From: Actinomycetes bacterium
GTDB taxonomy: Bacteria; Actinomycetota; Actinomycetes; Actinomycetales; Cellulomonadaceae
Direction: 5' to 3'
DNA length: 24,056 nucleotides
NCBI GenBank assembly: GCA_023432565.1
Contig: JAEYUL010000054.1
Location: 1 to 24,056, forward strand
A program made the position numbers and the translations under genes. Under the pieces are notes generated by a model. The model had not been told where the DNA came from, did not search any database, and saw only the letters and a program-made list of their open reading frames with translations. Positions 1 through 7,801 of this stretch are shown piece after piece (the first letter of the stretch is position 1; each line of letters begins with the position of its first letter).

Positions 1-1128
1 CGACAGGCCCATGTTGAGCACGCCCATGATGAGCGCACCGACGATGGCACCCGAGATCCGGCCGATGCCGCCCGTGACCGCCGCACCACCGATGAAGCAC
101 GCGGCGATCGCGTCGAGCTCGAAGTTCGCGCCGGCGGCCGCGACCGCGGCACCGCCGCGTGCCGTCGTGATGATCGCCGCGACGCCGGCGAGCGCGCCGA
201 TGTTCACGAAGATCATGAAGTCGACCCGCTTGGTGCGCACGCCCGACAGGCTCGCGGCGGCCCGGTTGCCGCCGACCGCGTAGATGTGCCGGCCGAAGAC
301 CGTCCGTCCCATGAGGAAGGTGTAGACGACGATCAGCACGCCGACGATCACCAGGATGACAGGCATGCCGCCTGCCGACAGGGACAGCAGCACGGACAGG
401 AAGCCGACCGCCACGGCGACAGCCACGAGCTTGGCGATGAACAGGCCGAGCGCCTCGACGTGCAGGTCGTGCTTGCGCAGCTGCATGCGGGCCCGGAGCT
501 GGGTCGCGGCGAATGCCGCGATGGTCAGCGCACCGATCAGCAGCGTCACCACGTCCATGTCGGAGGTGAACCCGAGGAAGTTCGGCAGCGAGCCGGAGAC
601 GATCGAGTTGAACGAGTCGTCGTTGACGCGGATCGTCTGGCTGACGATGACGAGGGCGAGGCCGCGGAAGATCAGCATGCCTGCCAACGTCACGATGAAC
701 GCGGGGATCCCCACGTAGGCGACCCAGAAGCCCTGCCAGGCGCCGACCACGGCGCCGATGACCACGCCGAGGATGACGGCGACCCACCAGGGCAGGCCCC
801 AGTCGGTGATCGACAGGGCCACGATGCCGCCGACGAGCGCGACCACCGACCCGACCGACAGGTCGATGTGCCCGGCGACGATGACCATCACCATGCCGAT
901 GGCCAGCACCATGACGTAGGCGTTCTGCTGGAACAGGGAGACGACGTTGTCGGGCTTGAGCAGACGGCCGTCGGTCAGGCCCTGGAAGAGCAGGATGATG
1001 ACGACGAGCGCCGCGAAGATGCCGTACTGCCGCGCGTTGCCGCCCAGGCCGGCCAGGCGCTGGCTCAACGGGACGCGAGCCTGCTCTCCGCTCGGCATCG
1101 GGGGGGCGAGGTTGGTGTCGATGCTCAT
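1..1128 (-). CDS. gguB: Monosaccharide ABC transporter permease, GguB/MmsB-like (partial)
   Basis: Membrane permease of a carbohydrate-uptake ABC importer of the CUT2 (ribose/xylose/ChvE) class. Reading the minus strand from the ATG at 1128 gives 376 uninterrupted codons to the window edge, so the C-terminus is missing. The protein is rich in hydrophobic helices and contains the family motif GHIDLSVGSVVALVG, which is typical of BPD_transp_2 sugar permeases; a later glycine-rich stretch (AACFIGGAAVTGGIGR) is also typical. The start codon overlaps the stop of the ATPase gene as ATGA (1125-1128), so the two are translationally coupled. The order binding protein, ATPase, permease matches chvE-gguA-gguB. 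The family is secure; the exact sugar (xylose, glucose, galactose or arabinose) cannot be read from sequence. Confidence 0.92.
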   Translation of the reverse strand, partial: MSIDTNLAPPMPSGEQARVPLSQRLAGLGGNARQYGIFAALVVIILLFQGLTDGRLLKPDNVVSLFQQNAYVMVLAIGMVMVIVAGHIDLSVGSVVALVGGIVALSITDWGLPWWVAVILGVVIGAVVGAWQGFWVAYVGIPAFIVTLAGMLIFRGLALVIVSQTIRVNDDSFNSIVSGSLPNFLGFTSDMDVVTLLIGALTIAAFAATQLRARMQLRKHDLHVEALGLFIAKLVAVAVAVGFLSVLLSLSAGGMPVILVIVGVLIVVYTFLMGRTVFGRHIYAVGGNRAAASLSGVRTKRVDFMIFVNIGALAGVAAIITTARGGAAVAAAGANFELDAIAACFIGGAAVTGGIGRISGAIVGALIMGVLNMGLS

Positions 1129-2735
1129 CGGGGAGTCACGTCCTTCTCCATGGTCATGTAGTGCATGAGTCGCTCCTGGGTCGCGTCCTTGCGGGCCACC
1201 TCGCCCGTGATGCGACCCTGGGAGAGGGTGTAGATGCGGTCACAGATGCCGAGCAGCTCGGGCAGCTCCGACGAGATCACGATGACGCCCTTGCCGGCGT
1301 CGGCCAGCCTGTTGATGATCGTGTAGATCTCGTACTTCGCACCCACGTCGATGCCGCGCGTCGGCTCGTCGAGGATGAGCACGTCCGGGTCCGAGTAGAT
1401 CCACTTGCTCAGCACGACCTTCTGCTGGTTGCCTCCGGACAGCTTGCCGACGAGGGCCTCGACGCTGGGTGTGCGGATGTTGAGGTCCTTGCGGAACCGC
1501 TCGGCGACCTTCATCTCCTCGTTGCGGTCGATCACGCCACGGCGGGACACCTTGTCGATCGCCGCTCCCGAGACGTTCTCACGGATCGTCGCGATGAGGT
1601 TGAGACCGTAGTGCTTGCGGTCCTCGGTCGCGTACGCGATGCCGGCCTCGATCGCGGCGTCCACGGTGGGCAGGTTGACCTGCTGACCGTCCTTGTAGAC
1701 GCGGCCCGAGATGTGCGAGCCGTACGAACGGCCGAACACCGACATCGCGAGCTCGGTGCGTCCCGCGCCCATCAGACCGGCGATCCCGACGATCTCGCCG
1801 CGGCGGACGTTGAGCGAGGCGCCGTCGACGACCTTGCGAGCCTGGTCGAGCGGGTGGTGCACCGTCCAGTCCTCGATGCGCAGGACCTCGTCGCCGATCG
1901 TGGAGGTGTGCTCCGGGAACCGGTGGTCGAGCGAGCGCCCGACCATCCCGCGGATGATCCGCTCCTCGCTGACGTCGGCGCCGCGCATGTCGATCGTCTC
2001 GATCGTCTGCCCGTCGCGCAGGATCGTCGTCGTGTCGGCGATCGCCTCGATCTCGTTGAGCTTGTGGCTGATGATGATGGACGTGATGCCCACGTCACGC
2101 AGCCCGGTGATGAGGCCGAGCAGGTGCGCGCTGTCCTCGTCGTTGAGCGCCGCGGTCGGCTCGTCCAGGATCAGCAGCTTGACCTCCTTGGAGAGCGCCT
2201 TGGCGATCTCCACGAGCTGCTGCTTGCCGACGCCGATGTCGATGACGCGGGTGTCGGGACGCTCGTTGAGCCCGACCCGCTCGAGCAGCTTGGCGGCCTC
2301 GGAGTTCGTGTGGTTCCAGTCGATGACGCCGCGGGCAGCGCGCTCGTTGCCGAGGAAGATGTTCTCGGCGATCGACAGGAACGGCGACAGCGCCAGCTCC
2401 TGGTGGATGATGACGATCCCGCGGTGCTCCGAGTCCCGGATGCCCTTGAACTCGACAGTCTCGCCCTCGAAGACGATGTCGCCCTCGTAGGTCCCGTGGG
2501 GGTAGACCCCCGAGAGCACCTTCATCAGGGTGGACTTGCCCGCGCCGTTCTCGCCGCAGATGGCGTGGATCTCGCCTCGTCGGACGGAGAGGTTCACGTC
2601 CGAGAGCGCGAGGACGCCGGGGAAGCGCTTGCTGATGCCCCGCATCTCGAGGATGTGCTCGGGGCTCGTCGCGTCGTGCGTTGCTGCTGTGTTGCCCGGC
2701 GCCGCCATGGCGCCAGGTCCTGCTGTGGTGTCCAT
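1125..2735 (-). CDS. gguA: Monosaccharide ABC transporter double ATP-binding protein, GguA/MmsA-like
   Basis: Cytoplasmic ATPase that powers the sugar importer; 536 residues with two fused nucleotide-binding domains, the usual build of CUT2 ATPases. Domain 1 has Walker A GENGAGKST (residues 61-69), a signature region IGVGKQQ (about 167-173) and Walker B LLILDEPT (about 187-194). Domain 2 has a degenerate Walker A (GLMGAGRTEL), a signature LSGGNQQ and Walker B LILDEPTRGID. The uneven pair, with one atypical P-loop, is normal in this family. The ATG at 2735 has a purine-rich GAGGAC just upstream; the in-frame ATG at 2708 is a possible alternative because the first 25 residues look unstructured. 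It follows chvE after a 133-base gap with a large hairpin and overlaps gguB by 4 bases. Confidence 0.95.
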   Translation of the reverse strand: MDTTAGPGAMAAPGNTAATHDATSPEHILEMRGISKRFPGVLALSDVNLSVRRGEIHAICGENGAGKSTLMKVLSGVYPHGTYEGDIVFEGETVEFKGIRDSEHRGIVIIHQELALSPFLSIAENIFLGNERAARGVIDWNHTNSEAAKLLERVGLNERPDTRVIDIGVGKQQLVEIAKALSKEVKLLILDEPTAALNDEDSAHLLGLITGLRDVGITSIIISHKLNEIEAIADTTTILRDGQTIETIDMRGADVSEERIIRGMVGRSLDHRFPEHTSTIGDEVLRIEDWTVHHPLDQARKVVDGASLNVRRGEIVGIAGLMGAGRTELAMSVFGRSYGSHISGRVYKDGQQVNLPTVDAAIEAGIAYATEDRKHYGLNLIATIRENVSGAAIDKVSRRGVIDRNEEMKVAERFRKDLNIRTPSVEALVGKLSGGNQQKVVLSKWIYSDPDVLILDEPTRGIDVGAKYEIYTIINRLADAGKGVIVISSELPELLGICDRIYTLSQGRITGEVARKDATQERLMHYMTMEKDVTPR

Positions 2736-2812
2736 CTCGTCCTCGGTCCTTGCCCGGTCACGACCGGTCCGCGGTGGCGGACCCTGACGGTGCCGCCTGC
2801 GGGCGGCGACCC

Positions 2813-2859
2813 GACGGGCCGCTGCAGCACGGGTGGTGCGCGTGCGGCAGCGGCCCGTC
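2813..2859 (-). terminator. Hairpin between chvE and gguA (attenuator or RNA stabiliser)
   Basis: A perfect 13-base inverted repeat, GACGGGCCGCTGC at 2813-2825 and its complement at 2847-2859. After one mismatch, GCAC (2827-2830) can pair with GTGC (2842-2845), leaving an 11-base loop. A smaller hairpin (GCCGCC-4-GGCGGC, 2792-2807) follows on the transcribed side. There is no T-run, so it is not a classic intrinsic terminator. It sits 10 bases after the chvE stop, where importer operons often carry a structure that keeps the binding-protein message more abundant than the membrane genes. Confidence 0.6.
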
Positions 2860-2868
2860 AGGCGTGGG

Positions 2869-4020
2869 TCACAGACCCAGGTCAGAGGCCTTGTAGAAGC
2901 CCGAGTCCACCAGGTCCTTCTCGACGGTGTCCGGCGTCACGACCAGCGGGTCGAGCAGCAGCGTCGGGACGACCTTGACGTTGTTGTTGTACGTCTCGGA
3001 GTCGTTGGTGGTGACCTCGTCGCCCGCCACGATCTCCTGGACCATGTTCGCCACGGCGTCGCCGAGCGCACGGGTGTCCTTCCAGACCGTCATCGACTGC
3101 TTGCCCGCGAGCATGTTCAGCACGTTCGCCTGGTCGGCGTCCTGACCGGTCAGCACCGGCCAGCCCTCACCGGCCTTGTAGCCCGCGCCCTGGAGCGCCT
3201 GCGCGATGCCGAGAGCCAGCGAGTCGTTCGGGGAGAGCACGACCTGGACCTTGGTGTCGCCGCCGTAGAAGGAGTTGAGGCGGTTCTCCATCTCGGACTG
3301 GGCGTCGTCCGAGCCCCAGCCGAGGATGCCGATGTTCTTCCACGCGTCGTCGGTCGCCGGCGCCTTGCCCGAGGGCACGACGAGCTTGCCGCTGTCGACG
3401 TACTGCTTGAGGATGTCCCAGGCGCCCTGGAAGAAGAACTTGGCGTTGTTGTCGTCGGGCGACCCGGCGAACGGCTCGAAGTTGTACGGGCCCTTGCCGT
3501 CCTTGAGACCGAGGGTCTCCTCGATGAACTGGCCCTGGAGCTGACCGACCTTGTAGTTGTCGAACGTCGCGTAGTAGTCGACGTTCGGCGTCTCGTTGAT
3601 CAGGCGGTCGTAGGCGATGACCTTGACGTCCTTCGCCGCGGCCTGCTCGAGCACCGGGCCCAGCGTGGTGCCGTCGATCGAGGCGATGACGAGCACCTTG
3701 GCGCCGTCGTTGATCATGTTCTCGATCTGGCTGATCTGCTGGTCGGTCTTGTTGTCCGCGTACTGCAGGCTGGTCTCGAAGCCGGCCGCCTCGAGCAGCT
3801 CCACGAGGTGCGAGCCGTCACGGTTCCACCGCTCGAGGGACTTGGTCGGCATCGCGATGCCGATGAGGCCGCCCTCCTCGCCCGCCGCACCGGTCGCGGC
3901 GTTGGTCGCCCCGCCCGTCGCGGCCGGCGTGTCGCGCTCGCTGCTGCACGCTGCGAGGGAGGTGGCGAAAAGGCTGGCGGCCGCAATGGCGACCGCGGCC
4001 TTCTTCCAGGTCTTGGACAT
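2869..4020 (-). CDS. chvE: Multiple-monosaccharide-binding lipoprotein, ChvE-like
   Basis: Extracellular substrate-binding lipoprotein of the sugar importer, 383 residues. It starts with a positively charged signal peptide and a lipobox LAAC with the acylated cysteine at residue 25, followed by a Ser/Thr/Ala/Gly-rich tether. The mature part closely follows the ChvE family: GIAMPTKSLERW, LQYADNKTDQQISQIENMI, VLVIASIDGTTL, VIAYDRLI, YYATFDNYKVGQLQ, GSPDDNNAKFFF, GQDAD and NVKVVPTLLLDP. ChvE proteins bind aldoses such as glucose, galactose, arabinose and xylose; which one applies here is not readable. The ATG at 4020 has a clear ribosome site (AGAGGAG) about 8 bases upstream. It is the first gene of the minus-strand operon and is divergent from a LacI-type regulator that probably controls it. 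Confidence 0.95.
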   Translation of the reverse strand: MSKTWKKAAVAIAAASLFATSLAACSSERDTPAATGGATNAATGAAGEEGGLIGIAMPTKSLERWNRDGSHLVELLEAAGFETSLQYADNKTDQQISQIENMINDGAKVLVIASIDGTTLGPVLEQAAAKDVKVIAYDRLINETPNVDYYATFDNYKVGQLQGQFIEETLGLKDGKGPYNFEPFAGSPDDNNAKFFFQGAWDILKQYVDSGKLVVPSGKAPATDDAWKNIGILGWGSDDAQSEMENRLNSFYGGDTKVQVVLSPNDSLALGIAQALQGAGYKAGEGWPVLTGQDADQANVLNMLAGKQSMTVWKDTRALGDAVANMVQEIVAGDEVTTNDSETYNNNVKVVPTLLLDPLVVTPDTVEKDLVDSGFYKASDLGL

Positions 4021-4127
4021 CGTCGTCTACTCCTCTGGTACATCCCCTGGGGAGCGCCGGGGCCGACGACGGTGCCGGTCCCGTTGGATGAGCCGCCGAT
4101 GGCCCACCACCCCGAGGTGTCGCATGC

Positions 4128-4157
4128 ATTCAAGACTCAAAGACATGGACCGCGCAA
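4128..4157 (-). promoter_or_regulatory. Possible chvE operon promoter
   Basis: On the minus strand TTGCGC (4152-4157) and TTGAAT (4128-4133) are separated by 18 bases and lie about 110 bases before the chvE start, in a locally AT-richer part of the divergent region. Just upstream is TTGGTAACG (4162-4170), which resembles one half of a LacI-family operator, but I find no good matching second half. The -10 match is poor, so this is tentative. Confidence 0.3.
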
Positions 4158-4321
4158 CCAGCGTTACCAAAGCGTGTCCTGCCCCCCTGCTTCCGATATC
4201 CACATGTGACCCCGTGTGTTCGCTTTGCGACCCAAAGCCAAGCGATGTGTGCTACGTCACAGTGCCGCGCAACGTCCTCGAACATGCACGGATCCACGCG
4301 GCAACCGGGACAATCGCAGAC

Positions 4322-5320
4322 GTGCCAGTGACCATCCGCGACGTCGCGCAGCGAGCAGGGGTCTCCAAGACGACCGTCTCGCGCGTCCTGAACGGACGAG
4401 ACGAGCTGGACGAACGCACCGCCGCCCGGGTCCGGGCCGTGATCGCCGAGCTGGGCTACGTGCCGAGCGCGCGGGCTGTCGCCTTCGCTCGTGGTTCGAC
4501 GCACGTCGTCGCCATGCTCCTGCCGTCCCTGACCTGGCCGTGGATCGGCGAGGTCGTCCAAGCGGCCATCGAGGCCGTCGAGGACGAGGGCTACGGCATG
4601 CTCGTCTTCACCACGACGCAGGGCGACGAGTCGATGCGCCGGTTCGCCGAGCACGTCTCGGCACGCGCGTTCGACGGCCTGCTCGTCGTCGAACCCGGCG
4701 GGACGCTCGACTACATCACGAGGCTGCACGAGCAGGGCCTGCCCGTCGTCCTGATCGACGATCGCGGCCACCAGCCGATGTTCGGCTCGGTCGCGACCAC
4801 GAACCGGCTGGGGGCGCTCGCCGCCGCCCACCACCTGCTCGGCATCGGCCGGCGCGCGCCGCTCGTGGTCAGCGGCGACCCCGAGTTCGGCTGCGTGCAG
4901 GAGCGCCTCGCCGGGTTCCAGGAGGGCTTCGCCGCCGCAGGCGTCACGCTCAACCCGCTGCAGGCCGTCGAGGGCGACTTCACTTACGAGTCCGGGCAGG
5001 CCGCCGTGGCGCGTGCGCTCGAGGCCGGCGTGCACTTCGACTCGCTGTTCGCGCACAACGACACGATGGCGACCGGCGCGATGGTCGAGTTGCGACGGGC
5101 CGGTCTGCGCATCCCGGACGACGTCGCCGTCGTCGGGTTCGACGACCTGCCCTCGGCGGCGCAGACCGACCCTCCCCTGACGTCCGTGCACCAGCCCATC
5201 CGTGAGATGGGTCAGGCCGCGGCCCGCGCGCTGCTCGCGAGCTTCCGCGGCACGCCGGTGCCGCTCGAGCCGATCGTCCTGCCCACCTCGTTCACCGTCC
5301 GCGCGTCAACCGTCGGCTGA
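4322..5320 (+). CDS. LacI-family transcriptional regulator
   Basis: DNA-binding repressor of about 332 residues that probably senses a sugar and controls the divergent chvE-gguAB operon. The N-terminus carries the LacI helix-turn-helix (VTIRDVAQRAGVSKTTVSRVLNG) and hinge (YVPSARAVAFARG). It is followed by a periplasmic-binding-protein-like effector domain with typical landmarks: FDGLLVV, VVLIDDRG, FAHNDTMATGAM, VAVVGFDDLPSA and the C-terminal LTSVHQPIREMGQAAA. The reading frame is open far upstream, but LacI proteins begin only a few residues before the HTH, so I chose GTG 4322; GTG 4328 is equally possible, and GTG 4262 would give a leaderless longer form. No strong ribosome site is seen. 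Effector and operator are not known from sequence. Confidence 0.9.
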   Translation: MPVTIRDVAQRAGVSKTTVSRVLNGRDELDERTAARVRAVIAELGYVPSARAVAFARGSTHVVAMLLPSLTWPWIGEVVQAAIEAVEDEGYGMLVFTTTQGDESMRRFAEHVSARAFDGLLVVEPGGTLDYITRLHEQGLPVVLIDDRGHQPMFGSVATTNRLGALAAAHHLLGIGRRAPLVVSGDPEFGCVQERLAGFQEGFAAAGVTLNPLQAVEGDFTYESGQAAVARALEAGVHFDSLFAHNDTMATGAMVELRRAGLRIPDDVAVVGFDDLPSAAQTDPPLTSVHQPIREMGQAAARALLASFRGTPVPLEPIVLPTSFTVRASTVG

Positions 5321-5365
5321 CCACCCCGCAGCTGCTCCGCCCACCCCGCACCCCACCCCGCGCCC

Positions 5366-5395
5366 GCTCCGGCCACACCGGCGACAAGCCGGAGC
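5366..5395. terminator. Possible bidirectional terminator between lacI-type gene and prfB
   Basis: GCTCCGGC (5366-5373) and GCCGGAGC (5388-5395) form a perfect 8-base stem with a 14-base loop between two convergent genes. There is no T-run on either strand. Position supports a terminator role, but the stem is modest for such GC-rich DNA. Confidence 0.4.
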
Positions 5396-5465
5396 AACCA
5401 CCGGCTCGCGAGGACCCGGAAGACGCGGCGACGTCAGCGGGATGAGGAAGTACGTCCCGGCGCGG

Positions 5466-6578
5466 TCAGGCGTTGACGTCCTGGGCGCGACGCCAGCGCA
5501 CGCCGGCCTCGATGAAGTCGTCGATGTCGCCGTCGAACACCGCGGCGGGATTGCCGACCTCGTGCTCGGTGCGCAGGTCCTTGACCATCTGGTAGGGCTG
5601 GAGCACGTACGAGCGCATCTGGTCCCCCCAGCTTGCCTTGATGTCGCCTGCGAGCTCCTTCTTCGCCGCACGCTCCTCCTCCTGGCGCACCAGCAGCAGT
5701 CGCGACTGCAGCACGCGCAGCGCAGCGGCGCGGTTCTGGATCTGGGACTTCTCGTTCTGCATCGACACGACGATGCCCGTGGGGATGTGCGTCATGCGCA
5801 CGGCCGAGTCCGTCGTGTTGACCGACTGCCCACCCGGACCAGACGAGCGGAACACGTCGACCTTGATCTCCGACTCCGGGATCTCGATGCTGTCCGTCTG
5901 CTCGATGAGCGGCACGACCTCGACCGCCGCGAACGACGTCTGACGGCGGCCCTGGTTGTCGAACGGCGAGATGCGCACCAGGCGGTGCGTGCCGGCCTCG
6001 ACCGACAGGTGCCCGTACGCGTACGGAGCCTTCACCTCGAACGTGGCCGACTTCAGGCCGGCCTCCTCCGCGTACGAGGTGTCGAGCACGGTCGTGGGGT
6101 AGTTGTGCCGCTCAGCCCACCGCAGGTACATGCGCAGCAGCATCTCGGCGAAGTCGGCGGCGTCGACACCTCCGGCACCCGCACGGATCGTCACGACGGC
6201 CTCACGCTGGTCGTACTCCCCTGCGAGCAGGGTCCGGATCTCGAGCGCGTCGAGGTCCTTGCGGATGCCGACGAGCTCGGTCTCGGCCTCCGCGAGCGTC
6301 TCCTCGTCGCCCATCTCCAGACCCAGCTCCACCAGCGTCTCGAGGTCGTCGATCCTGCCTCGCAGCCGGTCCACGCGCTCGAGCTCGGCCTGGGCGGCAG
6401 AAAGCGCGCTGGTGACCTTCTGCGCGGACTCCGGGTCGTCCCACAGGTTGGGTGCGGAGGCGGCCTCGGAGAGCTGCTCGATCTTGGCCCGCAGGGCGGT
6501 CGGGTCGCTCACCGCCTGGATGGACTCGAGGGTGGAGCGCAGCTCGCGGATCTCGGCAGGAAAGTCGGTGGTGGCCAC
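5466..6578 (-). CDS. prfB: Peptide chain release factor 2
   Basis: RF2 ends translation at UGA and UAA codons. The 370-residue protein matches the usual RF2 length. The stop-codon recognition tripeptide SPF is at residues 204-206 and the catalytic GGQ at 249-251 (context SSGPGGQSVNTTDSAVR), almost the same positions as in E. coli RF2. The N-terminal coiled-coil domain contains the conserved NLWDDPE segment. The frame could extend to 6608, but family N-termini begin with ATTDFPAEIRELR, which fits the GTG at 6578. No in-frame UGA or frameshift site exists near codon 26, so the RF2 autoregulatory frameshift is absent. The gene stands alone, downstream of the Tad operon after a 200-base gap. Confidence 0.96.
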   Translation of the reverse strand: MATTDFPAEIRELRSTLESIQAVSDPTALRAKIEQLSEAASAPNLWDDPESAQKVTSALSAAQAELERVDRLRGRIDDLETLVELGLEMGDEETLAEAETELVGIRKDLDALEIRTLLAGEYDQREAVVTIRAGAGGVDAADFAEMLLRMYLRWAERHNYPTTVLDTSYAEEAGLKSATFEVKAPYAYGHLSVEAGTHRLVRISPFDNQGRRQTSFAAVEVVPLIEQTDSIEIPESEIKVDVFRSSGPGGQSVNTTDSAVRMTHIPTGIVVSMQNEKSQIQNRAAALRVLQSRLLLVRQEEERAAKKELAGDIKASWGDQMRSYVLQPYQMVKDLRTEHEVGNPAAVFDGDIDDFIEAGVRWRRAQDVNA

Positions 6579-6586
6579 GACGGTCC

Positions 6587-6592
6587 AGATTA
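6587..6592 (-). promoter_or_regulatory. Candidate -10 element of prfB (leaderless transcript)
   Basis: TAATCT on the minus strand fits the TANNNT actinobacterial -10 pattern and ends 8 bases before the GTG chosen for prfB. That spacing would put the transcript start at or beside the start codon, giving a leaderless mRNA. It agrees with the weak ribosome site. No clear -35 is visible. Confidence 0.35.
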
Positions 6593-6675
6593 CCCGCACC
6601 CCCCGCACCGCCCATCACACCCGCCCGGCGCGGCCCTGCCCGCGCCCTCGGTTTCGGCCGAGGCGTCCTCGCCAA

Positions 6676-6735
6676 GTCGTGCGTTGCGCGCTCGGTCGTG
6701 CCTTCCTCTGCACGACGTGACGAGGAACGCACGAC
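6676..6735. repeat. Nested inverted repeats with four GTCGTGC units
   Basis: GTCGTGCGTT (6676-6685) is perfectly complementary to AACGCACGAC (6726-6735). Nested inside, GTCGTGC (6695-6701) pairs with GCACGAC (6710-6716) across an 8-base loop. The same 7-mer thus occurs four times, two per strand, within 60 bases. It lies between the end of the Tad operon (6780) and prfB, so it may be a transcription terminator or a protein-binding region. There is no T-run. Confidence 0.55.
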
Positions 6736-6779
6736 CCGGCGGCACGGCGGGCGACGGGTGGGTGGCGGCGGGACGGGGG

Positions 6780-7307
6780 TCAGTCCGCGGTGGCGCTGGA
6801 CGTGGCGGTGATGACGACGCCGTCGGACCATGCGGCGAGAACCCAGGCCGTGGCCGCAGGGCGCACGCGCGCGGCCATCGAGACGCGGGCGGTGCGGGGG
6901 CCGGTCGCCGTGGCCTCCTGGATCTGCACCTGCCGCCACCCACGCGTCTCGCCGGGGTGCTGCGCGAGATAGTCCTCGACGGCCTCGCGGACCGCCGCGC
7001 CCGTCAGGCGCAGCCGGGCGTCACCCTCGCTGCCGTAGTACACCTCGTCCGTGATGGCGTCGGCAGCCTCGATCGCCAGCAGGTCGGTGAGCGCGACCAG
7101 CTTCTTGTGCTCCAGGTGCACCTGGGCCGCCGAGGCGACGACGAGGATCAGCAGGACCGCGAGCACGACGACACCGATCGTCAGCACCAGGACCTGTCCG
7201 TGATCGGCGCACCTGCGGACGTCAGCTCCAGCCGGCCCGTGCTGATCCCGCACGACCCTGCGCACCTCCGCTCGCCGAGCCGCCGCCCAGCCCCGCACGC
7301 GCGTCAT
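6780..7307 (-). CDS. TadG-like membrane protein of the Tad pilus operon
   Basis: A 175-residue protein with a charged N-terminus of about 37 residues, one hydrophobic helix (QVLVLTIGVVVLAVLLILVVASAAQ, in two parts) and an extracytoplasmic domain with the segment DLLAIEAADAITDEVYY, which recalls the Tad/TadG N-terminal family. Residues before the helix (DHGQVLVL) look like a prepilin site, but the glutamate at +5 is missing. TadG-like proteins are thought to be minor components of the Tad pilus machine at the envelope. It starts at ATG 7307, overlapping the previous stop as ATGA, and is the last gene of the operon. Family assignment is moderate; context is strong. Confidence 0.7.
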   Translation of the reverse strand: MTRVRGWAAARRAEVRRVVRDQHGPAGADVRRCADHGQVLVLTIGVVVLAVLLILVVASAAQVHLEHKKLVALTDLLAIEAADAITDEVYYGSEGDARLRLTGAAVREAVEDYLAQHPGETRGWRQVQIQEATATGPRTARVSMAARVRPAATAWVLAAWSDGVVITATSSATAD

Positions 7308-7801
7308 CCGGTGGTCCGGAACTCGTCGACGACCGCGACGTGCCGCGCGTCCACCCGCAGCGACATGGGCACGACGTCACGCACGAAGCCGGGCACCAGC
7401 GGCAGGTCGACGACGACCTGCACGCGCGCCTCGACGTGTGCGTCCGGGCGCAGGCAGGGCTGCTGCTCGCACGTGATCGCCAGGGCCTGCGCGGGATCGT
7501 CGTCGAAGCCCTGGTCCGCGAGAGCGACCCCCGTCACCGCGAGCGCACGCGCGGAGGCCGAGTCGGCGTCCTGCGCCGCGACGTACGTCCTCGCGGCCTC
7601 GCGTGCCGCGCCCTCGACCGCGTACCCGGCTGCTTCGACCCGCGCGAGCACGAGGACCAGATACACGAGCGGGACGAGCAGCACGAGCGCCAACCCCAGG
7701 AACTCCACCACGGCGTTGCCGTCGTCCTGCCGGCCCATGAGGTCCAGCCGCCGTGCGACTCGGCACCTGACGAGACGGAGTGCGACCCCCAGTCCGCTCA
7801 C
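7304..7801 (-). CDS. TadE-like pseudopilin (second copy)
   Basis: A 165-residue protein with a basic N-terminus, the prepilin-like motif DDGNAVVEF (Gly followed by Glu at +5 and Phe at +6) and one hydrophobic helix (LGLALVLLVPLVYLVLVLARV, in two parts), then a soluble domain with two cysteines (CEQQPC), possibly a disulfide. This fits TadE-like minor pilins, which the prepilin peptidase processes before assembly. The start is GTG 7801, overlapping the upstream stop as GTGA; the downstream gene overlaps as ATGA. Family and context agree; the exact role of each TadE copy is unknown. Confidence 0.8.
   Translation of the reverse strand: MSGLGVALRLVRCRVARRLDLMGRQDDGNAVVEFLGLALVLLVPLVYLVLVLARVEAAGYAVEGAAREAARTYVAAQDADSASARALAVTGVALADQGFDDDPAQALAITCEQQPCLRPDAHVEARVQVVVDLPLVPGFVRDVVPMSLRVDARHVAVVDEFRTTG

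Noticed and set aside
286..1161. Long plus-strand frame of 291 codons rich in Asp, His and Arg
   Set aside because: It is antisense to the gguB permease, has a low-complexity D/H/R-rich composition typical of mirror frames in very GC-rich DNA, and matches no family.
1161..2978. 605-codon plus-strand frame
   Set aside because: It lies opposite gguA, a clear gene with full ATPase motifs, and is a composition artefact.
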